Assembly (NCBI GenBank): GCA_028291515.1
Contig: JAQGHU010000050.1
Coordinates: forward strand, 248,001 to 312,000
Reading direction: 5' to 3'
Origin: Schlesneria sp.
GTDB lineage: Bacteria; Planctomycetota; Planctomycetia; Planctomycetales; Planctomycetaceae
DNA: 64,000 bases
A program made the translations under genes and the position numbers. Position 1 is the first letter of the stretch, and each line of letters opens with the position of its first letter. Shown here in pieces: positions 18,671-27,887 of the stretch. Below the pieces are notes generated by a model. That model did not search any database, was not told where the DNA came from, and saw only the letters and a program-made list of their open reading frames with translations.

Positions 18671-20668
18671 ATGAATACCGAAGCCATTCTCGACGACCTG
18701 CGTTCGCGAATTGAAGCGGGCTACCCACTGCTGTTCCTGCAAACGTGGGAGGAAGAGCGGTGGGAGCACGAACTGGCGGAACTGACGCTGGAAATCGAAC
18801 GGGGATTGGTGACTTGGACGATCACCGGCGGTCTGCAACCACCAGTCGGAGAAGCCGCCGAGCCGTCTGCCTGGGAGCTGCTTCTGAGATTGGGTGACTA
18901 TCCACCCGGCCATGTGTTCCTGGTCAAAGACTTTCATGCCTGGATCAACGATCCCGTTATCGTCCGCCGCCTGCGTGACTTGTTGAGCGGCCTCATCGCT
19001 GAACGCAAAACGCTGATCTTCCTCGGCCCCGTCGCTGAAATCCCGTTCGATCTCACCAAAGATTCCGTTCGCATCGAACTTCCACTGCCAGGCTACGAAG
19101 ACCTGCAATCCGAGTTCACGGCGGCAATGGCACAAAGATCTGAAGCGGGCGAAGCGGAACTGAACCTGAGTGATGATGAACAGGACAAACTGATCAAAGC
19201 CGTCATGGGGCTCAGTACGCAGGAAGCTCGCAAAGCCTGGCGACGTGCCCTCCACGGTCGTACGGAACTCAATGACGACGTTTTCACCACACTGATTTCT
19301 GAAAAGCGAACCTTGGCATCTGGCTCCGATCTGCTGGAGTTCTATGACCTCGAAGAAGGGGTCGGCGACATCGGTGGTCTGGACGCACTGAAAGAATGGA
19401 TGGCTAGACGAGCCGACGCCTATTCACCGCGGGCCAGAGAGCAGGGGATCCCACTCCCCAAAGGAATGCTGCTGCTGGGAGTCCAAGGTTGCGGAAAGAG
19501 CCTCACGGCCCGCGCCACGGCGCGGCTGTTGGCTTTCCCCCTCATTCGCCTGGATATTGCCAACCTATTGGGCAGCGCTCGAGGCGAGTCCGAGAAAAAC
19601 ATGCGAAGTGCATTGGCTCTCGTCGAATCAATCGCACCGGCCGTGCTGTGGATGGACGAAATTGAAAAGGGTTTCGCCGGGGTCGAGACCGACGGTGGTG
19701 GCGGGGGTGATGCCACGATGACTCGATTGGTCGGTAGTTTCCTCACTTGGATGAGCGACATCCAGAAGCCGATCTTCGTCATCGCGACAGCCAACTCGGT
19801 CCAGAATCTGCCTCCAGAAATGCTGCGTCGCGGACGATTCGATGAGTTGTTCTTTGTTGATCTCCCAAACTTCGAGGAACGAAAACATATCTTAGGTATC
19901 CACCTGAAAAAGCGTGGTTGGAAGCCCGAGCAATTCGACGTCAACGACTTGGCCGCTCGTTCAGAAGGCTTTAGCGGAGCAGAGCTGGAACAAATCGTCA
20001 TCACCGCCATGATCGACGCCTTCGGCCAGGGCCACATCATGCAACACGAAGACCTCGAACGATCCTGGCGTTCCACAGTGCCATTGTCAGTGACCATGGA
20101 AGACAAGATCTTTGCCCTACGCAACTGGGCGCAAGACCGTTGTCGTCGAGCAACCTCCGACAGTCGAGTCACTTCGATGCTGGAATCGGAAGCCCGCGAC
20201 GACGCACTAAAGGTCCCTGTCGACGAAGAAGAAAAATCACTGCCAGCCTGGGCACAACTGGCGCATTCAGGTCAGCTCAAAGCCGCTCTCGTCGAATACG
20301 TTCGCACCGATGGAGATGTCTTGTTCCCCGAATTGGCACAGGCCCTCAGTCGCTACATGGAAACCAGTGGCGATCAGGGGCTGGCGGCTCGAGCGAATCC
20401 AAACACCGTCTTGTGGGCGGGGATGAGCCAGCAATTGTGCGAGTTGATCTGCGAACTGGTTTCGTCGAAACGACTCTACATTCACCCAACCGACCCGGAA
20501 CGCTACAAGGCGGCTCAACAAAGCATTCGACTGCCACTCTTGAAAGAACCAACCGACAACCGCCTGCCGCGAGCGGCGTGGTTGCCGAGTTCACTGCGCT
20601 GCGCTCCTCACCCCGTTCACGCGGCAAGATTGGCACGCATCGGGCGGATGAAGTTAGGCGGAAACTGA
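18671..20668 (+). CDS. AAA+ ATPase of the Ycf46 type
   Basis: About 665 residues. The first ~200 residues form the Ycf46-like N-terminal region (IEAGYPLLFLQTWEEER, HVFLVKDFHAWINDP). The AAA+ module has Walker A in LLGVQGCGKSLTARATA, Walker B in VLWMDEIEKGF, sensor 1 IATAN and an arginine finger region LRRGRFDELFF. Residues ~490-665 are an extra C-terminal part of unknown fold, making the protein longer than usual Ycf46 (~500). The role of Ycf46 in bacteria is not settled. ATG 18671 is chosen over TTG 18644. The gene seems monocistronic. Confidence 0.85.
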   Translation: MNTEAILDDLRSRIEAGYPLLFLQTWEEERWEHELAELTLEIERGLVTWTITGGLQPPVGEAAEPSAWELLLRLGDYPPGHVFLVKDFHAWINDPVIVRRLRDLLSGLIAERKTLIFLGPVAEIPFDLTKDSVRIELPLPGYEDLQSEFTAAMAQRSEAGEAELNLSDDEQDKLIKAVMGLSTQEARKAWRRALHGRTELNDDVFTTLISEKRTLASGSDLLEFYDLEEGVGDIGGLDALKEWMARRADAYSPRAREQGIPLPKGMLLLGVQGCGKSLTARATARLLAFPLIRLDIANLLGSARGESEKNMRSALALVESIAPAVLWMDEIEKGFAGVETDGGGGGDATMTRLVGSFLTWMSDIQKPIFVIATANSVQNLPPEMLRRGRFDELFFVDLPNFEERKHILGIHLKKRGWKPEQFDVNDLAARSEGFSGAELEQIVITAMIDAFGQGHIMQHEDLERSWRSTVPLSVTMEDKIFALRNWAQDRCRRATSDSRVTSMLESEARDDALKVPVDEEEKSLPAWAQLAHSGQLKAALVEYVRTDGDVLFPELAQALSRYMETSGDQGLAARANPNTVLWAGMSQQLCELICELVSSKRLYIHPTDPERYKAAQQSIRLPLLKEPTDNRLPRAAWLPSSLRCAPHPVHAARLARIGRMKLGGN

Positions 20669-20697
20669 CATCCGTTTCGAGTAACTCGCTCCACACC

Positions 20698-20889
20698 TCA
20701 CCGAGAGAGTCGCGGCGACCCGCAAGTCGAACAGTTCTGTTGAAGCATTCCCTGAGCGGCAGGGTTTTCATTTCCCTTTGAATTGGCAGCGAACAGACTC
20801 AACGTCAACCTGCTGCTACTCAGCACGCCAATCGTGGCCAGCAGCATCAAAATCGTTAACGCTCGAGATGTGCTCCATTTCTGACGCAT
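20698..20889 (-). CDS. Small secreted or membrane protein, hypothetical
   Basis: A 63-residue frame starting MRQKWSTSRALTILMLLATI, with one hydrophobic segment and a C-terminal CSTCG pair of cysteines. Its ATG at 20889 is preceded by AAGGA at eight bases, which supports translation. It resembles a small exported peptide or lipoprotein without a lipobox. It is convergent with the AAA+ gene. No family recognised. Confidence 0.5.
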   Translation of the reverse strand: MRQKWSTSRALTILMLLATIGVLSSSRLTLSLFAANSKGNENPAAQGMLQQNCSTCGSPRLSR

Positions 20890-21084
20890 CGCTTCATCCT
20901 TCTTTCGCCCGAGTGACCACCGCAGATTCGATCGAGATCTTAGGTGGCATTCGTCAAATCAGAGAAGAGGATCTTCGCTCTATTGTTGTTCGTTGAAATT
21001 CGGTGGCCGGATTCTGCGGCACAATCGGCCATCACTGCCGGTCGCAGATCCGATCACCTCAGCACGGGCCCTATTTGATTGAGA

Positions 21085-21999
21085 TTACTTCTGCCGTTTG
21101 GTCGTCTCTTCCAACGTCAAATCAACCTTGCCTTCCAATTCGGTTCCGTTGATGACCAGCGTCAGCGGCCCCGCAATACGAGTCTTCGCAGTCTTCTGCT
21201 GAACTGCTCCCAGGTCTCGATCAAACAGAATCACCTCGTCCGACTCTTCAACCTTCAGCGCACTTTTCGTGACTTGAACCGGCGAGTTCGCTGCATCAAT
21301 GGTGTAACTGATATCGACAACTTTCGCCGTGATTCTATCGAGCGTCCGGCCATCTTGCTCGACGGTTCCCGCATACGTGTATTTCGTTCGGAAGGCGAAC
21401 GTCTGGCCGCCACCGAGGTCGAGATCTAGATTTCGCTCCCAGGAATCACCCATCTTCACAGGTTCGTCCGGAAGATAACCGCGCGCCTGTTCTGCCGCCG
21501 TTTTTCGCTTCGCAGAATTGAATAGGCTCTTGTTCGATTCGTCGAGCGACGCCGCAATTCCATCCGGGAACTTCACTTCCTTGATTTTGTTCGCTTCGTC
21601 CAGGATCACGGTGACCGGCGTCTTAAATGTGACCCGTAATCGCTCCATCACTGGTTCCAACAGCGGATTGTCTGCTTTCTTATCAGGATTGGCCGAATCG
21701 AACTGCATCTTAATCCCGCCGGGCAGTTCGACCTCGGTCTGCAAGACTTGAACCTTCTCCTCAATAGGAAGCGTCCCATCTGCAGCTCGCTCACCAATCG
21801 ATTTTGATGTCAGGCTGAACGTTGATGATTTCGTTTCGATATCCATTCCGGCCAACGTCAGAATCTGCTGCGTCTTAAACGACGTTTCGCTGACTGACTT
21901 CGTGTTCGGCGGATACTTCAACTCGGGCCGAACCTGAGCCAACGCAAGATTGCACGAGACCGCCAGACACAGGCCGGCCAAATAACAGAGTCGCAACAT
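21085..21999 (-). CDS. Secreted DUF6263-like protein
   Basis: A 304-residue protein with a signal peptide (MLRLCYLAGLCLAVSCNLAL, cut near ALA-Q). The mature part is beta-rich with long amphipathic strands and family-like stretches such as LKVEESDEVILFDRDLGAVQ and KMGDSWERNLDL. It resembles the DUF6263 family of planctomycete secreted proteins; this assignment is tentative. No catalytic residue is evident. ATG 21999 starts the signal peptide and has AAGGAT nearby. It is divergent from the ATP-grasp operon. Confidence 0.7.
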   Translation of the reverse strand: MLRLCYLAGLCLAVSCNLALAQVRPELKYPPNTKSVSETSFKTQQILTLAGMDIETKSSTFSLTSKSIGERAADGTLPIEEKVQVLQTEVELPGGIKMQFDSANPDKKADNPLLEPVMERLRVTFKTPVTVILDEANKIKEVKFPDGIAASLDESNKSLFNSAKRKTAAEQARGYLPDEPVKMGDSWERNLDLDLGGGQTFAFRTKYTYAGTVEQDGRTLDRITAKVVDISYTIDAANSPVQVTKSALKVEESDEVILFDRDLGAVQQKTAKTRIAGPLTLVINGTELEGKVDLTLEETTKRQK

Positions 22000-22405
22000 G
22001 GGAGATCCTTCTGAAAATCGAGTCGGAATGCCGGAACCGGCGAGAGGTGAAATGACTGCCTGATCTGATTAGGCCGCAAAGTCAGGCTACACCTGTTCGA
22101 CCGAGCGTGCCATCAATAACGCTGGTTCTGGCATCTGGATCACTGGCAATTGAGTAGAGCCCCGAAATCTGCCCTGACATCGACGAGAGTGCCCAGAAAT
22201 TGCGCACCGTGCCGGGTTCGTTTGCCTGTAATCTTGACCAAATGCCAATTGTTTCCAAGGATCTGTTGGCCGGAACGAGCGAAATTGGCATGATTCCCGT
22301 GCACCACGTCCGACTGCCGCTTCGGCGGTACGCAGCTTGCTTCCTTCGCTTGCTACACGCCCCCAAAGGGCATCACCATAAGAACTACTGACCTGAATCA
22401 CTGGC
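22000..22405. other. Divergent intergenic region without a visible gene
   Basis: This 406-bp stretch separates the DUF6263-like gene (minus) from the ATP-grasp gene (plus). Open frames on the minus strand here look like noise. It must carry promoters for both directions. A TTGGCATG..GTGC word at about 22288 has the wrong spacing for a sigma-54 site. Confidence 0.4.
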
Positions 22406-23875
22406 ATGCGCTCCGCCTCTGAATCTACCGGTTCGTTGCTCAGCCGTTATTCACCTTACGGCTTCGACGAGATGTTTTCGGCGACGGGCACTGTCCGTCC
22501 GTCGTACGCCCCGTTACAGCAACGGCTGCTGCACTTAACCTCTGCCGAACTCGAGCGTCGTCATCGCATTGCCGATTTGACGATGCAGCGGCAGGGGATC
22601 ACGTTCACTGTCTACGGCCGCAACAAGGGCGTCGAACGGATCATGCCGTTTGATCCGATCCCTCGGATCATTCCCGCCGACGAATGGGACTTGATCGACC
22701 GCGGCCTGAAGCAACGCGTCCGCGCTCTCAACTTGTTCGTACACGATATCTATCACCAGCGTCAGATCTTGAAGGACGGCGTTGTCCCCACCGAATTGGT
22801 GCTGGGCGCGTCCGGATACCGACGAGAGTTGCACGGGATCGATGTTGCCCGTGACATCTACATCCATATCAGCGGTATCGACCTGATCCGCGACGAACAT
22901 GGCAAGTACCTGGTTTTGGAAGACAACTGTCGCACGCCGTCCGGTGTCAGCTACGTGCTGAAGAACCGACAGGTGATGAAAGAAGTCTTCCCGCTGCTGT
23001 TCCAGCAATACGATGTCCTGCCAATCGATGACTACGCCTCCAACCTGCGATCGATGTTGCGATACGTGGCTCCGGGTGGCGTGCAAGATCCGACGATCGT
23101 CGTGCTGTCGCCCGGTGTATACAACTCGGCCTACTACGAACACAGCTTCCTCGCCCGCCAGATGGGGGTGGAACTCGTCGAAGGCCGCGACCTGGTCTTC
23201 GATGGGGGCCAGATCGCCATGCGAACGACGCGCGGCCTGCAGCGGATCGATGTGATCTACCGCCGTGTCGACGATGACTTCCTCGATCCACTGGCGTTCC
23301 GCCGCGACAGCCAACTCGGCGTCGCCGGATTGCTCGGTGCCTATCGTTCCGGACAGGTCACGCTCGTTAATGGCGTCGGAACTGGCGTGTGCGACGACAA
23401 GGGGATCTATCCGTTCGTACCCGACATCATTCGCTACTACCTGGGCGAAGACGCGATTCTGCCCAACGTCGAAACGTTCAGACCACTGATCCCCGCTCAC
23501 CGCCAGCACATTCTGTCGAACCTGGACAAACTGGTCGTGAAGGCCGTAGACGGATCCGGCGGTTACGGGATGTTGATTGGCCCGGCTTCGACGGCCCCAC
23601 AACGTGAAGAGTTCGCCGCCAAGATTAAAGCGAACCCGCGCGGCTATATCGCTCAACCTACAATCACTCTCAGTTCACACCCCACATTTATCGGCGAACA
23701 TCTGGAGGGTCGGCACATCGACCTCAGGCCGTTCGTCCTGTACGGCGAAGAAATCAAGATTCTACCCGGCGGGCTCACTCGTGTGGCTTTGCCACGCGGA
23801 AGCCTGGTCGTCAACAGTTCGCAAGGCGGCGGCAGCAAGGATACCTGGGTGCTGGGCCGAGGCGGCAGCACATAA
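22406..23875 (+). CDS. Circularly permuted type 2 ATP-grasp protein
   Basis: A 489-residue protein with the family signature regions: YGFDEMFSATGTVRPSY near the start, RIIPADEWDLIDRGLKQR, VLEDNCRTPSGVSYVLKNR (metal and ATP region), VYNSAYYEHSFLARQMGVEL, and KAVDGSGGYGMLIGP, the glycine-rich loop. These enzymes are predicted ATP-dependent carboxylate-amine ligases that make small peptides or tag proteins. It is the first of a three-gene cluster with an alpha-E protein and a transglutaminase, a combination conserved in many bacteria, which points to a shared peptide-forming or crosslinking job. ATG 22406 is chosen; no strong ribosome site is visible. Confidence 0.92.
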   Translation: MRSASESTGSLLSRYSPYGFDEMFSATGTVRPSYAPLQQRLLHLTSAELERRHRIADLTMQRQGITFTVYGRNKGVERIMPFDPIPRIIPADEWDLIDRGLKQRVRALNLFVHDIYHQRQILKDGVVPTELVLGASGYRRELHGIDVARDIYIHISGIDLIRDEHGKYLVLEDNCRTPSGVSYVLKNRQVMKEVFPLLFQQYDVLPIDDYASNLRSMLRYVAPGGVQDPTIVVLSPGVYNSAYYEHSFLARQMGVELVEGRDLVFDGGQIAMRTTRGLQRIDVIYRRVDDDFLDPLAFRRDSQLGVAGLLGAYRSGQVTLVNGVGTGVCDDKGIYPFVPDIIRYYLGEDAILPNVETFRPLIPAHRQHILSNLDKLVVKAVDGSGGYGMLIGPASTAPQREEFAAKIKANPRGYIAQPTITLSSHPTFIGEHLEGRHIDLRPFVLYGEEIKILPGGLTRVALPRGSLVVNSSQGGGSKDTWVLGRGGST

Positions 23876-23947
23876 CATTCGAGATCCCCCAGTTCATCGT
23901 CCGCAATATTCGTCGAATCAACCTGTCGTAAGCGCGAAATATCGAAG

Positions 23948-24910
23948 ATGCTCAGCCGCGTTGCCGAGAACCTGTTCTGGATCAGCCGTTATGTCGAACG
24001 GGCTGAAAACCTGGCGCGCGTCTTAAACGATGCCTTCCATCTGGAACTTGATGCCGTCGGTCTGCACGGCGGCGATTCCGATGTGAAGGGTCCTCGCGAC
24101 CAAGTCCTGAACGTCCTGGCCGGACAGGACCGATTCGAACTGACGTGGGATCCTCGCGAAAGCGAAGGGATGCTGACCAATCTCACATTCGACTCCACCC
24201 GTTCGCACTCACTACTCAGCATGATCTCGCGAGCCCGCGAGAATGCTCGTGCGACTCAAGACACGCTTAGCCCCGAATCGTGGAGCCAACTGAATCAACT
24301 GTATCTGGCTCTGACCAGATCCAAGTCGCGCAAACAATTCGAAGCCAGCCCCTATCGATTTTACGACCGCGTCAAACGCTCGTGCATTCTGTTCCATGCC
24401 CTCGTTGATAGCACGATGCCCCGCAACGAAGCCTTTTACTTCCTGGAAGTCGGCCGGTTCATCGAACGAATCGACATGATCAGCCGCGTGCTGAATGTCT
24501 GGTTCAGTGCGGCCGGTGAAGGCGAAAAGACGGCCGAGCACTCGTTGCGTCTCGTCTACTGGACGGGCCTCCTGCGAAGCTGTTCCGCTTACGAAGCGTA
24601 TCTCAAACGTTATCACGAACGATTAGACGCCGAGAGCATTGTCCAATATCTCGTCCTTGATCTCGACTTCCCACGATCGATGCGGTTCTGCGTCGGACGA
24701 TGCCTGGAATCTCTGCGAGGGATCACCGGTGGAGCAGGGCAACGGACCGGAACCGAGGCCGAACGCCGTTTGGGACGCCTCGAAAGCGAACTACGATATG
24801 CCGACATCCACGAAGTGTTCGCCCGAGGACTACCGAATTTTCTCAGTGGCGTTCAGGACACTTGTGCCAAGATCGTTGAAGAAATGCAGCGGGCCTATTT
24901 TTTGACATGA
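23948..24910 (+). CDS. Alpha-E domain protein (DUF403)
   Basis: A 320-residue, mostly helical protein beginning with the hallmark MLSRVAENLFWISRYVERAE. Further conserved pieces are ALVDSTMPRNEAFYFLEVGR and FIERIDMISRVLN. Its function is unknown; it is nearly always encoded beside a permuted ATP-grasp and a transglutaminase. Here it starts 72 bp after the ATP-grasp stop and is followed by the transglutaminase, so all three are probably cotranscribed. It is likely a partner in the predicted ligase complex. Confidence 0.92.
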   Translation: MLSRVAENLFWISRYVERAENLARVLNDAFHLELDAVGLHGGDSDVKGPRDQVLNVLAGQDRFELTWDPRESEGMLTNLTFDSTRSHSLLSMISRARENARATQDTLSPESWSQLNQLYLALTRSKSRKQFEASPYRFYDRVKRSCILFHALVDSTMPRNEAFYFLEVGRFIERIDMISRVLNVWFSAAGEGEKTAEHSLRLVYWTGLLRSCSAYEAYLKRYHERLDAESIVQYLVLDLDFPRSMRFCVGRCLESLRGITGGAGQRTGTEAERRLGRLESELRYADIHEVFARGLPNFLSGVQDTCAKIVEEMQRAYFLT

Positions 24911-24977
24911 TTCCCCTTTTTCTGTTTCAAGAATCGCTATCGCGGTAGAATGAAACTCCCGTCGTTCAAGGCCTATC

Positions 24978-25979
24978 ATGCTCATTCGCGTCGAACACGA
25001 AACGACTCTCTCGTACACCGAACCGGTCACCGACGCGGTGATTGAAATTCGGATGAGCCCTCCGTCGAACGATGACCAAACGGTCTCGGGGTATCGCTTG
25101 CGCGTCACGCCTCAGGTCCCCACGACCAGCTATTGCGACGGCTTCGGCAATCGCGTTGACCTGTTTAACGTCAACGCGCCGCACACACGGGTCGAAATCC
25201 GAGCCATCAGCTTCGTCCGCACACATCGCCGATTTGCCGGTCTGCAGCTTGCCGAACTGCAGTGGCCCAGTCCGATCGAACCCGATTGCTCGGACATCGA
25301 CATCCTCGAATTTATTCGCCCCAGTCCCTACGTCGATGAATGTCCCGAACTGGACGAATTCGTCGCGACATTGCCGCGCGAACATCGGTCGTTTGCATCG
25401 GGAATTCAAACCTTGATGCGTGCGGTCACAGGGCGTTTGAAGTACGAGAAGGAAGTCACGAACGCGCAGACAAAACTGAGTGAGGCCTTGGCCTTGGGCA
25501 GCGGCGTCTGCCAGGACCTGGCCCATCTCTTCATTGGTGCCTGCCGAGGAATGCGAGTTCCCGCTCGGTATGTCAGCGGCTACATCAGCCAACCCGGTGA
25601 ACTGGCCACTCATGCCTGGTGCCAGATCTGGGGTGGCCCCGATTTAGGTTGGGTCGATATCGATCCCACACGCGGTCACTTCGTCGATGCCCATCATGTG
25701 GTTATCGCCGTAGGACGCGACTTCTCCGACATCGCGCCAAACCGAGGTTGCTGGAAGGGGATGGGAGAAGAAACCATCTCGGTCAGCGTCAAAGTGGAAC
25801 CCGTCGACCGCATGCCTCCCAACTGGACTGACCACCCGATGGTCAGCCGGCCAGTCGCGGCCAAGCCACAGCCTGGTCCATCGGCTGTGTTACCCGAGAA
25901 GGCTCTCCGCCAGCAATTGGTCGCCCGCAGTGGCCCGCTCAGACATCAACAAAGCCAGCAGCAGCAGGACGTTGACTGA
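24978..25979 (+). CDS. Transglutaminase-like protein
   Basis: A 333-residue protein with an N-terminal beta domain (MLIRVEHETTLSYTEPVTDA) and a transglutaminase core. The triad is visible: Cys in GSGVCQDLAHLF, His in ATHAWCQIW and Asp in GWVDIDPTRG. The last ~45 residues are Gln-rich and likely disordered. Such proteins act as proteases or amide-forming enzymes. There is no signal peptide, so it is predicted to be cytoplasmic. It is the third gene of the ATP-grasp cluster. ATG 24978 was chosen. Confidence 0.92.
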   Translation: MLIRVEHETTLSYTEPVTDAVIEIRMSPPSNDDQTVSGYRLRVTPQVPTTSYCDGFGNRVDLFNVNAPHTRVEIRAISFVRTHRRFAGLQLAELQWPSPIEPDCSDIDILEFIRPSPYVDECPELDEFVATLPREHRSFASGIQTLMRAVTGRLKYEKEVTNAQTKLSEALALGSGVCQDLAHLFIGACRGMRVPARYVSGYISQPGELATHAWCQIWGGPDLGWVDIDPTRGHFVDAHHVVIAVGRDFSDIAPNRGCWKGMGEETISVSVKVEPVDRMPPNWTDHPMVSRPVAAKPQPGPSAVLPEKALRQQLVARSGPLRHQQSQQQQDVD

Positions 25980-25985
25980 CAAAGA

Positions 25986-26074
25986 GTAGGGTGCCACGGA
26001 CTTGGAGTCTTCGACATGGCCGTGTCTTTGATCGAGGACACGGCCACACCGAAGACGGTGAGACCGTGCCACCC
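25986..26074. repeat. Dispersed inverted repeat with GTGCCACGG ends
   Basis: It begins GTAGGGTGCCACGGACTTGG and ends ACCGTGCCACCC, with an inner inverted pair GGCCGTGTC/GACACGGCC. It contains the TTGGAGTCTTCGAC word shared with 40284-40347 and 46663-46701. It lies between the convergent transglutaminase and purA genes. Confidence 0.65.
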
Positions 26075-26124
26075 AAACCAAATCCGAAACGACCGTCTTC
26101 GGGCACAGTCAATTGGCGTCTCAA

Positions 26125-27408
26125 CTACAACAGAATTGTCTGCTCACGATCAGGACCAATGCTGATAAACTTGACCGGCAAGCCCATCAGTTCGCTGATC
26201 GAATCGACATAGCGTCGAGCTCCGGCTGGCAGATCACTCAGCTTCCGAGCCCCCGTGATGTCCTGCTTCCAGCCTGGGATCTTGCGATAAACCGGCTTTG
26301 CGTCCTGCAGGTCTTCGACGTGCGATGGAAAGTCCGTCGTCCGCTCGCCGCGAATCTCGTAAGCTTCGCAGATATTGACTTCATCCAGTTGAGCAAGAAC
26401 GTCCAGCAACATCACAGCGATTTCGTCCACGCCGCAGATGCGAGCGCCATACGCTGTCGCCACACCATCGAGCCACCCGCAACGTCGGGGCCGACCAGTG
26501 ACCGTTCCATACTCGTGACCAACGTCACGAATATGCTGACCGATCGCATTGTCCAACTCAGTAGGGAAGGGGCCCCCGCCCACGCGAGTGGTATAGGCCT
26601 TCACAACCCCGATCATCCGATTGATCACACGTTCCGGCACACCACTGCCGCTGTGAATCCCCGCCGAAGAACTGTTCGAGCTCGTGACATACGGGAACGT
26701 CCCATGATCAACATCCAACAGGCTTCCTTGCGCCCCTTCGAACAGAATATTTGATCCCGACTTGATCGACCTATGCAGCCACGCCGTCGTATCGACCACA
26801 AACGGCTTAATCTGTTCCGCGTAGGTTGTGTACGACTTAAAGATCGCATCCGCGTCCAACAACTCAATACTCGGATCGAGTGCCCGCAGCATCAGGTTCT
26901 TCGCGGAAACAATATCATTGAGCTTTGTTCGGAACGACTCAGGATGGTACAGGTCGCCGATTCGAATCGCGTGCGATCGCAACGCCTTGTCGCGATAGCA
27001 GGTGCCGATACCGCGACCGGTGGTTCCAATCGCCTCATTACCACGTCGCTTCTCGTACACCGCATCTTCCACGATGTGATACGGCAGAATCACATGTGCC
27101 CGATCGCTAACCAGTAGGTTGTCACCGCTGATGGGCACACCACGATCGGTCAGCGACTTGATCTCTTTCAGCAGTGCTTCAGGGTTCACGACCAGGCCGT
27201 TACCGATCACTGCCTTCACGCCGGGACGTAGGATTCCCGTCGGCAGCAGCGACAACTTGTAGGTCTGACCGTCAAACTTGACCGTGTGGCCGGCGTTGTT
27301 GCCACCCTGGTATCGCACCACGACCTGATGCGAATCGGTCAAAATATCGACGATCTTCCCCTTGGCTTCGTCTCCCCACTGCAAACCAACAACAGACGTG
27401 ACAGTCAC
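26125..27408 (-). CDS. purA: Adenylosuccinate synthetase
   Basis: A 427-residue enzyme that joins aspartate to IMP using GTP, the first committed step to AMP. Signatures: [14 protein letters not shown] (P-loop and catalytic Asp), NNAGHTV with the catalytic His, [37 protein letters not shown] (split: [10 protein letters not shown] and [10 protein letters not shown]) and [10 protein letters not shown]. Length is standard. The start is at 27408. It is cytoplasmic. Nothing suggests an operon partner. Confidence 0.96.
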   Translation of the reverse strand: MTVTSVVGLQWGDEAKGKIVDILTDSHQVVVRYQGGNNAGHTVKFDGQTYKLSLLPTGILRPGVKAVIGNGLVVNPEALLKEIKSLTDRGVPISGDNLLVSDRAHVILPYHIVEDAVYEKRRGNEAIGTTGRGIGTCYRDKALRSHAIRIGDLYHPESFRTKLNDIVSAKNLMLRALDPSIELLDADAIFKSYTTYAEQIKPFVVDTTAWLHRSIKSGSNILFEGAQGSLLDVDHGTFPYVTSSNSSSAGIHSGSGVPERVINRMIGVVKAYTTRVGGGPFPTELDNAIGQHIRDVGHEYGTVTGRPRRCGWLDGVATAYGARICGVDEIAVMLLDVLAQLDEVNICEAYEIRGERTTDFPSHVEDLQDAKPVYRKIPGWKQDITGARKLSDLPAGARRYVDSISELMGLPVKFISIGPDREQTILL

Positions 27409-27653
27409 GATGCACTCTCTTCAGGATGAACAACCACACGCGGGACATCGCGCAAAAAGACGGGGCCGACATTTCTGTCCGCCCCCTGTCCCAACGTGGG
27501 CACAGTGTAACCGGCCCGCCTCCCAAGAGTAAGCGTCGCTGTCTTCTCGTTCTTGTTTGTGCGAAAGAGTCTGCCGCTGGTCGCTTGCTTGCCATCGACT
27601 TCACCGACATGATTCGCCGGGAATAGTTCCTCTGTAAACACTTAGGGCAGACC

Positions 27654-27839
27654 ATGTCCGATTCGTCTGGCGATCGTCGTCCGGTCAAGTCGCGGTCCTG
27701 GAAGGTGTCGCAAGCCCTGGCCACGTGGCTGGATTCCAGAAACTGCTTTCCAAATCTCATCTCTGAAATCGTCTTAGCGGTCGGATTGGCCGGTGGATTC
27801 ACCGTTGCGCGAAGGCCCCTAAATCCGCCATTGCAGTGA
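27654..27839 (+). CDS. Small hypothetical protein
   Basis: A 61-residue frame with codon use like its neighbours and a hydrophobic stretch near the C-terminus (EIVLAVGLAGGFTVA). It sits 48 bp before cdsA on the same strand. No homologue is recognised and the ribosome site (AGGG, about 7 bases away) is weak. The rest of the gap from 27409 to 27887 shows no gene; a minus-strand frame at 27405-27641 was judged unlikely. Confidence 0.35.
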   Translation: MSDSSGDRRPVKSRSWKVSQALATWLDSRNCFPNLISEIVLAVGLAGGFTVARRPLNPPLQ

Positions 27840-27887
27840 GATCAACGTACGACCCCAGCCTCTTCAACCTTCTCGAAAGCAATTCGC

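Noticed and set aside
22280-22310. Sigma-54-like promoter TTGGCATG..GTGC upstream of the ATP-grasp gene
   Set aside because: The distance between GG and GC is about two bases too long for a -24/-12 site.
27405-27641. 78-residue minus-strand frame overlapping the purA start
   Set aside because: No ribosome site, no recognisable domain, and ends in the purA start region; probably chance.
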